A stretch of 15,722 bases of DNA from Syntrophaceae bacterium UBA4810 (GCA_002402545.1 DHGA01000078.1:1-15722); one strand, 5' to 3'; counted from the stretch's first letter, positions 1 to 6,370 are shown. Translations and numbers: made by a program. Notes: generated from the sequence alone by a model not told the origin.

Positions 1-718
1 CAAGTTCGCCAATCATGGTTTGGCGGACCATATCAGCGGTTTCTTCAGCTGAAAGATTGGCGAATTGTTCATAGGGGATTTCATCAAGGACGCGCACAAT
101 TATTCGGTGAATGCCTTCGGTATTCATTTTCCATTTCGGCAGCGCCGATCCGGTGCCGTTTAATACTATCGGCAGTATAGGTACCTTGACCTGTTTGGCA
201 AGAAGAAAAGCTCCCGGCTTAAAATCTTTGATCTCATTGTCGTGAGAGCGTGTTCCTTCCGGATACATAAACACAGACTCTCCTGCCGCCAGCGTTTTTT
301 CGCTGTCGGTCATCATCTTCCTGGTGGCATTTTTATCACCGCGAACAAGTTTTATATAGCGGTTGAGATACATATTCCAGCCCATAAACGGCACACGGAA
401 CATCTCGGCCTTGGAAACGATTTTGTAATATAAAAAGAGCCGGAAATGCACCAGTATGTCCAGTTGTGATTGATGGTTGGAGACTATCATGTAGGTTGTA
501 TTATTTTTGCATTTATTCCTCCCCTCAATTTTTATAAACCAGGTTGGCATTATCCATGTATAGAAAGATGCCCAAAAGCAGGTATAGTAATGCAAAAGCT
601 TGAGGTGTTTGTCAAAAGCGATAGTTGCGAGCCAAATTATGACCGCGCCGGCGAAAAAAAAAGGGAAAGTTATTCCTATGACAACAAGTATGTACGTTGT
701 TAAAATTCTTCCGAGCAT
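1..718 (-). CDS. plsC: 1-acyl-sn-glycerol-3-phosphate acyltransferase (PlsC/LPLAT family), 3' end cut by window edge
   Basis: Membrane acyltransferase that transfers an acyl group to lysophosphatidic acid in phospholipid synthesis. The frame reads from an ATG at 718 for 239 codons and leaves the window still open, so the C-terminus is missing. A hydrophobic N-terminal segment (about residues 5-34) is followed by the family motifs: NHQSQLD at 81-87 (H82 and D87 form the catalytic HX4D pair), a KAEMFRVPFMGW block at 103-114, FMYPEGTRS at 150-158 (substrate phosphate binding) and a VPILPIVLNGT block. An in-frame stop lies just upstream of the ATG, and a GGAG lies about 12 nt before it, a loose ribosome site. 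A promoter sits about 30 bp upstream, so the gene appears to be transcribed alone or as first gene. The family is certain; the exact acyl acceptor is inferred. Confidence 0.93.
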   Translation of the reverse strand, partial: MLGRILTTYILVVIGITFPFFFAGAVIIWLATIAFDKHLKLLHYYTCFWASFYTWIMPTWFIKIEGRNKCKNNTTYMIVSNHQSQLDILVHFRLFLYYKIVSKAEMFRVPFMGWNMYLNRYIKLVRGDKNATRKMMTDSEKTLAAGESVFMYPEGTRSHDNEIKDFKPGAFLLAKQVKVPILPIVLNGTGSALPKWKMNTEGIHRIIVRVLDEIPYEQFANLSAEETADMVRQTMIGEL

Positions 719-750
719 TTTTTAATGATAACTCCATCAAATTATGAGGG

Positions 751-779
751 AGTATATGGAACGTGGTTTTGTCTGTCAA
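751..779 (-). promoter_or_regulatory. Sigma70-type promoter of the plsC-like gene
   Basis: On the minus strand TTGACA (779-774) is separated by exactly 17 bp from TATACT (756-751). The predicted transcription start is near 744, giving a leader of about 25 nt before the ATG at 718. The match is 6/6 and 5/6 to consensus with ideal spacing. Confidence 0.72.
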
Positions 780-925
780 GAGGAGACCTTTGTTACAAGA
801 TGCAGGAAGTCTCAATTGGTTATGCAATCGCTTTGTAAGGGAGGCAACGTGGGAAGGGATGGCCGATGATGTTCGCGCTCCCACCCAAAAGCTTGTCAAG
901 ACCATATCTTATTTTTGTGTATGAT

Positions 926-1885
926 CTATTTCACTACTCTGCTTTCCTTGATATTTTTAGCTAAGGGAAAAGTGAAGGCCGTATTTTTTTGAAGTAACGC
1001 GTATCCAAATTCAAGCATCGTCGTATTGCCTAACTTATCTACCTTAGGGGGTTTTATTAGAAGATTGGCTATCTTCCCCTTAAGTGAGCTTAAGAAACCC
1101 CCCGACTCCGCTTTATTGCTGATAGACGCCACTTTTATTCCCATGCGCGGATTAGCATTTTCTGTTTTTTTGAATGATAGCGTATTAACCCGGGCAACCA
1201 GCTGATTGGATCTGTTCTCGTATTTATATTCTCCATCTTTTGGCTCGATATCGTAAAGGCCGATGGTTACAGGGCTTTTACCACCTCTGGCATTGAACTT
1301 AACATTCACCCCTGTAACCACTTTGGCTGAACCGTTTATTGCTCCTTTGACCTCAATAATGCCGAAACCATTTCCGTCAAACTTGATGTAATCAAGCATA
1401 TTGGTCATTGCCTGTCCTTTTTTAAATACACCAGTCTGTGCCGCAATCATCCCCGCGGGATCAAATGTGTTCATATGAAAACCGTATCCCAATATTTCAA
1501 ATTCGCAGGACACATGAAAAGATTTTACATCTGACGTTATCTTGTATGAGACGATTGCTACCTGCTGCTTATTATTTACGCTTGATATATTATCGACAAG
1601 TGTCGGAGCTATCAGCGGAACAAAATACGCAAAAGAAGCTATAGGGTTTTTTACTGATTTTTCTTTACTATAACGCATTATCATGGTTGGTCCGGTGCTG
1701 CCCTTAACGGCATTGTTACCACCGGCCAACACTGTACGAGAGTTTTCGTTTATGGGGCTGTTAGGGTCGGAACTTATCCCGACACATGGCGGCAAAAGAA
1801 AAATAAAAATCAAGGTTAGAAAAAATAAATTGATCAGACGGTTGTTTTTTAACAATATGCATTGATTTACTGCAAATGATCTCAT
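926..1885 (-). CDS. Secreted protein of unknown function
   Basis: I do not recognise a family. The 319-residue protein has a long N-region followed by a strongly hydrophobic segment at about 18-36, consistent with a signal peptide. The cysteine at 34 is not in a proper lipobox (LPPC). The mature part is rich in beta-prone stretches and glycine, with few charged clusters and only two further cysteines (9 and 127). A compact conserved-looking block lies at the C-terminus (about 262-311, around SLKGKIANLLIKPP and FGYALLQKNTAFTFP). The start is well supported by AGGAGG six bases upstream of the ATG at 1885. A near-consensus promoter lies at 2053-2081, giving a leader of about 160 nt. It is transcribed divergently from the lipoprotein gene at 2442. 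An envelope or extracellular structural role is possible but unproven. Confidence 0.8.
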   Translation of the reverse strand: MRSFAVNQCILLKNNRLINLFFLTLIFIFLLPPCVGISSDPNSPINENSRTVLAGGNNAVKGSTGPTMIMRYSKEKSVKNPIASFAYFVPLIAPTLVDNISSVNNKQQVAIVSYKITSDVKSFHVSCEFEILGYGFHMNTFDPAGMIAAQTGVFKKGQAMTNMLDYIKFDGNGFGIIEVKGAINGSAKVVTGVNVKFNARGGKSPVTIGLYDIEPKDGEYKYENRSNQLVARVNTLSFKKTENANPRMGIKVASISNKAESGGFLSSLKGKIANLLIKPPKVDKLGNTTMLEFGYALLQKNTAFTFPLAKNIKESRVVK

Positions 1886-2052
1886 CGCTTGCCTCCTAAT
1901 GCCGAGATGTTGAACAAACCAAACTTTGTTATTTAGAAAAAGAGGTGCTCTAAACTCTCATTACTTGTAATCGTAACCGTCTTTTTCATCGTGCCCGGAG
2001 CCAAAACATCAGAAGGAATAGGAAATTTCGCAGTTATATGTAAGATGTGTGG

Positions 2053-2081
2053 ATTATATTCTCACCCTTTCGCACAGTCAA
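2053..2081 (-). promoter_or_regulatory. Sigma70-type promoter of the secreted protein gene
   Basis: On the minus strand TTGACT (2081-2076), a 17-bp spacer and a perfect TATAAT (2058-2053). The predicted start is near 2046. The leader of about 160 nt is long, and it contains a short reading frame that starts with MKKTVTITS, for which I see no clear ribosome site. Confidence 0.72.
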
Positions 2082-2155
2082 TCCTATTTTTTAGTTAAGG
2101 CAACGTCAATAATAGATGTGTGAAGAGTGTTGTTCAAAGCTATCAAATTTATGAA

Positions 2156-2213
2156 TAATTAGGGGAAACCTAATTAGTTAACCGTGCGGCTGCTGAGATG
2201 CCGAGCTTTGCGG
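2156..2213. other. Pair of stem-loops between two divergent promoters
   Basis: TAATTAGG (2156-2163) pairs perfectly with CCTAATTA (2169-2176) around a GGAAA loop. It is followed at 2182-2213 by an imperfect GC-rich hairpin (CCGTG...TGCGG outside, GGCT...GGCC-like pairing inside). Both lie between the outward-facing promoters at 2053-2081 (-) and 2292-2320 (+), so neither predicted transcript includes them. They could be operators, or part of a small RNA whose own promoter I cannot see. The rest of the 556-bp gap from 1886 to 2441 holds only the promoters and repeats listed here. Confidence 0.4.
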
Positions 2214-2249
2214 ATTGATCATAAAGGTTAAATCTTTAAATCTGACGTT

Positions 2250-2289
2250 AAATATTAAAATCACACCTCAACCATAGCGTTTAATATTT
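2250..2289. repeat. 10-bp inverted repeat abutting the lipoprotein promoter
   Basis: AAATATTAAA (2250-2259) and TTTAATATTT (2280-2289) are perfect reverse complements. The arms are 30 bp apart centre to centre, which is about three helical turns, and end two bases before the -35 box at 2292. The placement suits an activator or repressor site. The AT-rich arms could also act as an UP element or arise by chance. Confidence 0.4.
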
Positions 2290-2291
2290 TA

Positions 2292-2320
2292 TTGACACAC
2301 GAAGCTTGCCGTTTTATTGT
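2292..2320 (+). promoter_or_regulatory. Sigma70-type promoter of the DUF1566 lipoprotein gene
   Basis: A perfect TTGACA (2292-2297), a 17-bp spacer and TATTGT (2315-2320). The -35 is ideal and the -10 matches 4/6. The predicted start is near 2327, giving a leader of about 115 nt before the ATG at 2442. Confidence 0.55.
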
Positions 2321-2341
2321 TCATATAAGGATATATTGAGT

Positions 2342-2378
2342 CTTATCAGAGTTATGTTAGGTAATTAATTCTGATAGG
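2342..2378 (+). other. Stem-loop in the leader of the lipoprotein mRNA
   Basis: CTTATCAGA (2342-2350) pairs with TCTGATAGG (2370-2378) through nine base pairs including one U-G, around a 19-nt loop. It falls about 15 nt after the predicted transcription start. It may stabilise the mRNA or serve as a DNA operator (TATCAGA/TCTGATA). No known riboswitch pattern was recognised. Confidence 0.35.
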
Positions 2379-2441
2379 TTTGATAGAAGGAAAAAACGTA
2401 TAATAACCCATTTTGACTAATCAATTTAGGGAGGGGTACAA

Positions 2442-2990
2442 ATGAGAAAATTATTATCTGTAGTTTTTGTATTGCTTTTTGTTGTTTCTTTTACAGTGGT
2501 TGGATGCAAAAAAGAAGAGTCGGCGAAGGTAGATACTGCGGGCGGTGATACGGCCCAAGCCACTATTCCGGCAAAAGAGATTGCCAAGGACGGTCCTTAC
2601 ATTGCCTATGACAATGGCACGGTGTTAGACACAAGAAACGGGTTAATGTGGGCGGCAAAGGATAATGGGAGTGACATCAACTGGACAAACGCGAAAAAAT
2701 ATTGCGCGAGTTATGATGGGGGAGGTTATTCAGATTGGCGTATGCCTACCCAGGATGAGTTGGAGGCAATAGCCGGCGCGTCTCAACCTTATAAAACTGC
2801 CTGCGGAGAAGATGCTCATGTAACAAAACTGATTAGTCTTTCCTGCGTTTTCACGTGGGGATCAAACACATTTGGTTCTGATGAAGCCGCCAGTATGTAT
2901 TTTGGTCCTGACGGCGGCGCAATGTTCATGGTTAAAAACACGCTCACGAAAAACTATCGGGCGTTACCGGTGCGCGTTACTAAAAAATAG
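2442..2990 (+). CDS. Lipoprotein with DUF1566 (Lcl C-terminal-like) domain
   Basis: A 182-residue predicted lipoprotein. Residues 1-21 form a signal peptide ending in the lipobox VVGC, so C22 would be lipidated. The +2 residue is lysine rather than aspartate, which under the usual sorting rule favours the outer membrane. A short charged and Thr/Ala-rich linker (23-50) leads into a DUF1566-type domain (about 53-178), recognised by VLDTRNGLMW at 61-70, INWTNAKKYC at 79-88, GGYSDWRMPTQDEL at 94-107 and the closing ALPVR at 174-178. Cysteines 88, 121 and 135 could form a disulphide. The start is fixed by GGGAGGGG about six bases upstream. The gene is a single transcription unit, with its own promoter at 2292 and a terminator at 3016. 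Relatives are surface or adhesion-associated proteins, but the molecular role here is unknown. Confidence 0.88.
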   Translation: MRKLLSVVFVLLFVVSFTVVGCKKEESAKVDTAGGDTAQATIPAKEIAKDGPYIAYDNGTVLDTRNGLMWAAKDNGSDINWTNAKKYCASYDGGGYSDWRMPTQDELEAIAGASQPYKTACGEDAHVTKLISLSCVFTWGSNTFGSDEAASMYFGPDGGAMFMVKNTLTKNYRALPVRVTKK

Positions 2991-3015
2991 GCTCAGTATA
3001 ATAGAACTTTAATTG

Positions 3016-3064
3016 ATGAGGGGCACTATCCCGCTTTTAATCCGGGAAAGTGCCCCTCATTTTT
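3016..3064 (+). terminator. Strong intrinsic terminator after the lipoprotein gene
   Basis: ATGAGGGGCACT (3016-3027) pairs fully with AGTGCCCCTCAT (3049-3060). After one A/A mismatch the stem continues with TCCCG/CGGGA, around a 9-nt loop, and it is followed by TTTTT. It lies 25 bp after the stop codon. The minus-strand reading of the hairpin lacks a good U-tract, so it mainly serves the plus strand, but it could also slow transcription arriving from the converging gene at 3111. Confidence 0.92.
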
Positions 3065-3110
3065 AACCTGAAATTCCGCGTCAACTAAATCATCAAATAA
3101 AGATGGTTGA

Positions 3111-4526
3111 TTACCGGCGCAGATATTTAAAGCTCGGGCCTGGCCTGCCCACATAGCACGTATGGTTAAAGCCATACGTCTTGATAATCTCCAGTGACTG
3201 ACGCGCTTCTGATTCATTGCTGCCGAAGCTGAACATCCAGTGACTGCCGTCAACTATTTTCCAGTCGCCGTTTAGATATTTCACTTCGGCCGAAGAAGGA
3301 TTAAATTGAATACAGTCTTCACCGGGGAAACTGCCGCTGGGCGCGTTTCCGCTGACCAGCATATACTGGAATGACGGGTCCGGACGGCCGACAAAGCATG
3401 ACTGGTTCATGCGGTAGTGTTTTATTATTTTCGTCGCTTTATTCGTTTCTTCTTTTTTGTTGCCGAAGCTGAACATCCAGTGGCTGCCGTCAACTATCTT
3501 CCAATCGCCATTGATGAATTTTCCCTCAGTTGTCGCGGGATTAAAAGAAATGCAGTCTTCCCTGACGTCAGCCTGTGGCATTGGCCGGGGCATAGGTTGT
3601 GGTAGGGGCTGCGGCTGAAGTTGTGGCTGTGCCTGAGGTTGCGCCTCCGTCCGGGGCAGGGGACGCGGTATAGGTATTGGACGTAATGGTGGTCTTTCCG
3701 TCTGCATGCATAAACTTTTCGGATCAACATTTATTACACCTGACGAATCATTGTTATCCTCTCGCAACTCGTCAATCAGGTTCAAAGGATCGGCTATCGC
3801 CTTAAAAGGATGAGGCGCGGCGCCGGTGATGTGATCTGGATCACTTTTTAAATAATAAACGGGAATATTGACCGTATGGCTTCCGCCGGGTGGAATAGCC
3901 GGCAGCGTTACTCCATTTCCCCAGCCGTTGCCGTGCTGATCTATTGCCTGCACAAGAGCTTTACCGGGAATCGCCGGCGAAGCCGCCGTGCCGATATTTC
4001 CGACAGTGACTTGAAAAGTGAAGATAACATTATTGGGTTCGCATTTTCCCCATTCTTTGAGACCGAAAGAGCGGATAATCAGATCCGGCTTATTTTGCGC
4101 GGCGCCGCGGCACTGGATGCTGAAGTTCGCCTTGTTCGATTCCACATTTTGAGGATAGATAATACTAATGGCCTGCCAGCCGGAATAACTTGGTAAACCT
4201 GGGCCTCCTAACGTCCAGGTAGTATTAACGGGCTGCGAGCCATCTCTGTTAAAGGTCAGCGTCTGTATGGGTGCGTTCGCGCCATCGCTGCGAATAAATT
4301 TATACTGAACTTTAAGGGGCGGCCTGGTGATATTTCTGACGGTGATAGATCCTTGGAAGTTAATTTTTGCCGGACAATCAGCAAAATAAGATGCCGGAGT
4401 CGCGTTTAATCTTGCCGTGATGTTGGGCTGGGCGTTGATATTTTTAATTCCACCCAACAAAAAAATGATGGTGATAAAACATGAGAAACTAATTATGGCC
4501 GTCTTGTTTATGGTTGCCTTTTTCAT
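3111..4526 (-). CDS. Exported CARDB-domain protein with two C-terminal copies of an 80-residue domain
   Basis: A 471-residue secreted protein. From the ATG at 4526: a signal peptide (about 1-32, cleavage after NINA), a first beta-rich Ig-like region (33-140), and a CARDB-like adhesion domain (about 146-270, starting NKPDLIIRSFGL, with the typical DELREDNND near 252-260). A proline/glutamine-rich linker (278-320) precedes two tandem copies of a Cys-containing domain (323-402 and 403-471). An ATG two codons upstream (4532) is less likely, because the ribosome site AGGAG at 4534-4538 is seven bases from 4526 but almost touches 4532. CARDB domains mediate cell adhesion or act as spacers on surface proteins, so a surface role is inferred. 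The gene converges on the lipoprotein gene and is divergent from the MATE gene. I found no convincing promoter in 4527-4753. Confidence 0.85.
   Translation of the reverse strand: MKKATINKTAIISFSCFITIIFLLGGIKNINAQPNITARLNATPASYFADCPAKINFQGSITVRNITRPPLKVQYKFIRSDGANAPIQTLTFNRDGSQPVNTTWTLGGPGLPSYSGWQAISIIYPQNVESNKANFSIQCRGAAQNKPDLIIRSFGLKEWGKCEPNNVIFTFQVTVGNIGTAASPAIPGKALVQAIDQHGNGWGNGVTLPAIPPGGSHTVNIPVYYLKSDPDHITGAAPHPFKAIADPLNLIDELREDNNDSSGVINVDPKSLCMQTERPPLRPIPIPRPLPRTEAQPQAQPQLQPQPLPQPMPRPMPQADVREDCISFNPATTEGKFINGDWKIVDGSHWMFSFGNKKEETNKATKIIKHYRMNQSCFVGRPDPSFQYMLVSGNAPSGSFPGEDCIQFNPSSAEVKYLNGDWKIVDGSHWMFSFGSNESEARQSLEIIKTYGFNHTCYVGRPGPSFKYLRR
3114..3560 (-). repeat. Tandem domain repeat, period 240 bp (80 residues)
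   Basis: Two direct copies encode EDCI-FNP...NGDWKIVDGSHWMFSFG...IIK-Y...N-(S/T)C(F/Y)VGRP-PSF-Y. Copy 1 lies at 3321-3560 and copy 2, which lacks the 11-residue trailing linker, at 3114-3320. The stretch at 3221-3240 is identical base for base to 3461-3480 and similarity continues for about 30 bp more. Each copy has two cysteines, in EDCI and in the SCF/TCY motif, 52 residues apart, suitable for an internal disulphide. Confidence 0.9.
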
Positions 4527-4532
4527 AACCAT

Positions 4533-4538
4533 TCTCCT
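4533..4538 (-). promoter_or_regulatory. Ribosome binding site that selects the start at 4526
   Basis: AGGAGA on the minus strand lies at 4538-4533. The spacing from AGGAG to the ATG at 4526 is seven bases, which is optimal. The alternative ATG at 4532 follows with essentially no spacer. Confidence 0.7.
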
Positions 4539-4616
4539 GTTCTGTGTTTTGATAGGTATTAGTGATTAAAAAACTACATGAGCCTGATATTTTCTATCTT
4601 AATTTAAAAGCCTTGT

Positions 4617-4629
4617 GATCACCTCCTTT
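4617..4629 (-). other. Isolated full-length Shine-Dalgarno-like sequence
   Basis: AAAGGAGGTGATC on the minus strand is the exact complement of the usual 3' tail of bacterial 16S rRNA. No ATG, GTG or TTG lies at a useful distance downstream on that strand. It sits about 90 bp upstream of the CARDB gene start. It also lies inside a 13-codon frame (4635-4594, MQKGGDHKAFKLR) that has only a poorly spaced GGGAG. Confidence 0.3.
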
Positions 4630-4666
4630 TTGCATGCTCCCTTAATTTCGGATAGTAATCCTAGCA

Positions 4667-4682
4667 CTGTTTTAAAAAACAG
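4667..4682. promoter_or_regulatory. Palindrome of the form CTGT-N8-ACAG
   Basis: CTGTTTTAAAAAACAG reads as two perfect 7-bp arms around AA. It fits the CTGT-N8-ACAG layout of gammaproteobacterial LexA boxes. It lies about 70 bp upstream of the -35 box of the MATE gene and about 140 bp upstream of the CARDB gene start. The distance from the mapped promoter and the known diversity of LexA motifs outside gammaproteobacteria make an SOS role uncertain. Confidence 0.3.
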
Positions 4683-4753
4683 GGTAATACTAATTTTAAT
4701 CAAACAAGATGGTAAAAACCGCATAAATAAAAACAATATTATTTTATATCTAT

Positions 4754-4782
4754 TTGACATTTTTAGCTATTTTACCTATATT
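4754..4782 (+). promoter_or_regulatory. Sigma70-type promoter of the MATE transporter gene
   Basis: A perfect TTGACA (4754-4759), a 17-bp spacer and TATATT (4777-4782, 5/6). The predicted start is near 4789, so the leader before the ATG at 4893 is about 104 nt. In the 366-bp gap from 4527 to 4892 this is the clearest signal. The rest holds the palindrome, the Shine-Dalgarno-like sequence and a mini-ORF. Confidence 0.75.
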
Positions 4783-4797
4783 GGCTGGGAAGGATAC

Positions 4798-4818
4798 ATG
4801 TTTAAAAGAACGTTTTAA
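4798..4818 (+). CDS. Possible six-residue leader peptide ahead of the MATE gene
   Basis: ATG TTT AAA AGA ACG TTT TAA would encode MFKRTF. GGAAGG (4788-4793) is well placed before it but coincides with the predicted 5' end of the mRNA. The MATE gene itself has no evident ribosome site, so translation of the mini-ORF could matter for its expression. This is inference from position only, and a frame this short arises easily by chance. Confidence 0.2.
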   Translation: MFKRTF

Positions 4819-4892
4819 CGAAGAGAATATATTAATCAGAGCCCGTCTTTGATATTTCTCATCGCCGATGTTCCCTGAACAAAAATTTGATT

Positions 4893-6278
4893 ATGCAAGA
4901 TTTTACCGACGGCAATATTGCCAAACATGTAATTAATTTCAGCACGCCGCTGATGTTCGGCCACCTGCTTTTATCTGTTTACGGTATTATCAATATGATC
5001 TGGGTAGGACATCTTATGGGGCATACGGCGGTGGCCGCGATTTCCGCCACCGTGCCGATCATCATGCTGATGCCCCCATTTCTTATCGGCCTGGCAATGG
5101 CGACCAATGTTCTTATCGCGCAGGCGTTCGGGCGCAAGGACACGGCTTTGCTGAAGAAAATATTGTCCAATTCTTTTTTTGCTTCCATAATATTCTGTCT
5201 GACTATATCTGCGATCGCTTTGCTTTTCCGTCACCAGTTGATGGAATGGGTTAATGTGCCGGACGAAATTCATGATATGGCTTTGTCTTATCTGACAATT
5301 ATGATCGCCACGCTGGTTTTTCAGTTTTTTGTTAATTGGATGACCGCCATGCTGCGCGGCCTGGGAGACGCCATAACTGTGGTAAAAATTCTCATCATGC
5401 TCACGGTTTTTAATGTTACTTTAGTTCCGCTTTTTATCATGGGCTTTGGCCCGGTGCCGCCGCTGGGCGTTTCGGGCGCGGCAATAGGAACAGCGCTGGC
5501 GGCGTTATTGACAGGCATCATCGGCTACATTTATCTTTTGCGGCATAATCCTTACATTAATATGCATGGCTGGGATTACAGTTTTGACTGGCATATAATT
5601 CGCGAGGTTTTTGTAATCGGTGTGCCGGCTTCTTTGCAGATGCTTGTGGTTTCACTCTCCGGAATATTTATTCTTTCTTTGGTAAATAGTTTTGGTACGG
5701 ATGTTACGGCGGCCTTCGGCATAGGTATGCAGGTTGATATGCTGGCAACTATTCCGGTTATGTCCATTGGCATTGCGGCTACTTCTATCGCTGGTCAGAA
5801 TCTGGGCGCTCAAAAAATAGAACGTGTTTTTGAAACATTGCGGATGGCGATATTTTTCGCTTTGGCCATTTCGCTTGTTTGCACTTTGGCGCTGGCAATA
5901 TTTTCCAATCAGATTGGAGCTATTTTTCTCAAAGAATCCGCCCAGCACGCTAATGTGCTTAATTTTGTCGGCGGATATTATAAGTGGATGGCGTATATAT
6001 TTCCCTGTTTTGCTTTTATCTTTGTTATTCAGGGAGTGCTGCGCAGCGCGGGTGACACCGTAGCCCTGATGGTGCTTTCTTTTATCGCCCTGATAGTAAT
6101 TCGCGTTCCCCTTGCTTACTTGCTTGCTGGGCCTCTTGATTTTAAACATGAAGGTATTTGGATGGCCATGCTTTTCAGCAGCGCGCTGGCAGTCGGTTTA
6201 AATTTGCTTTACTATAAAGGAGGCAGATGGAAGAAAAAACGCATTTTTAGAGAAAAAACCGCTAATAACCAAAAATAG
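4893..6278 (+). CDS. MATE family multidrug efflux transporter
   Basis: Inner-membrane antiporter that exports cationic drugs or metabolites using a Na+ or H+ gradient. The 461-residue length and about 12 hydrophobic segments in two similar halves are typical of MATE proteins. Family-like stretches include the N-terminal FTDGNIAKHVINFSTPLMFG, TNVLIAQAFGRKD near 74-86, AMLRGLGDA near 151-159, SIAGQNLGAQKIERVFETLR at about 302-321, and GVLRSAGDTVALM in the second half. The ATG at 4893 is preferred over the TTG at 4887, because family members start close to the DFTDG-like segment. Neither has a convincing Shine-Dalgarno sequence. The basic tail (KGGRWKKKRIF) is cytoplasmic by the positive-inside rule. 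No terminator is visible before uvrC, 92 bp downstream, so some read-through is possible. Substrate unknown. Confidence 0.93.
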   Translation: MQDFTDGNIAKHVINFSTPLMFGHLLLSVYGIINMIWVGHLMGHTAVAAISATVPIIMLMPPFLIGLAMATNVLIAQAFGRKDTALLKKILSNSFFASIIFCLTISAIALLFRHQLMEWVNVPDEIHDMALSYLTIMIATLVFQFFVNWMTAMLRGLGDAITVVKILIMLTVFNVTLVPLFIMGFGPVPPLGVSGAAIGTALAALLTGIIGYIYLLRHNPYINMHGWDYSFDWHIIREVFVIGVPASLQMLVVSLSGIFILSLVNSFGTDVTAAFGIGMQVDMLATIPVMSIGIAATSIAGQNLGAQKIERVFETLRMAIFFALAISLVCTLALAIFSNQIGAIFLKESAQHANVLNFVGGYYKWMAYIFPCFAFIFVIQGVLRSAGDTVALMVLSFIALIVIRVPLAYLLAGPLDFKHEGIWMAMLFSSALAVGLNLLYYKGGRWKKKRIFREKTANNQK

Positions 6279-6313
6279 ACTAAAACTTGTTCGCAGCATA
6301 TTAATTATGAGCA

Positions 6314-6342
6314 TTGAAGAATTTCGGTAAATCAATTATAAA
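6314..6342 (+). promoter_or_regulatory. Probable sigma70-type promoter of uvrC
   Basis: TTGAAG (6314-6319, 4/6), a 17-bp spacer and TATAAA (6337-6342, 5/6). The predicted start near 6349 leaves a leader of about 22 nt containing AGGCAGG just before the ATG at 6371. No LexA-like palindrome was seen here. Confidence 0.5.
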
Positions 6343-6370
6343 TATTCAAATTTAAAATCTAGGCAGGTCT

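Noticed and set aside
612..905. 97-codon minus-strand frame overlapping the 5' end of plsC
   Set aside because: It overlaps 107 bases of a well-supported gene in another frame, has no ribosome site, and contains the plsC promoter.
2190..2225. TPP-riboswitch-like CTGAGAT followed by GATC
   Set aside because: The conserved GGGGTGCC, ACCTGATCTGG and downstream pairing are absent, and neither neighbour is a thiamine gene.
3016..3060. Bidirectional terminator also serving the CARDB gene
   Set aside because: On the minus strand the hairpin is followed by CAATTAAAG, not a U-tract, so only the plus-strand role is supported.
4617..4629. Fragment of a 16S rRNA gene 3' end on the plus strand
   Set aside because: Only 13 bases match the 16S tail; nothing upstream resembles helix 45 or other rRNA sequence.
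5652..6149. 165-codon minus-strand frame antisense to the MATE gene
   Set aside because: Entirely inside the transporter gene and rich in Lys/Asn/Gln/His as expected of an antisense frame; no ribosome site seen.
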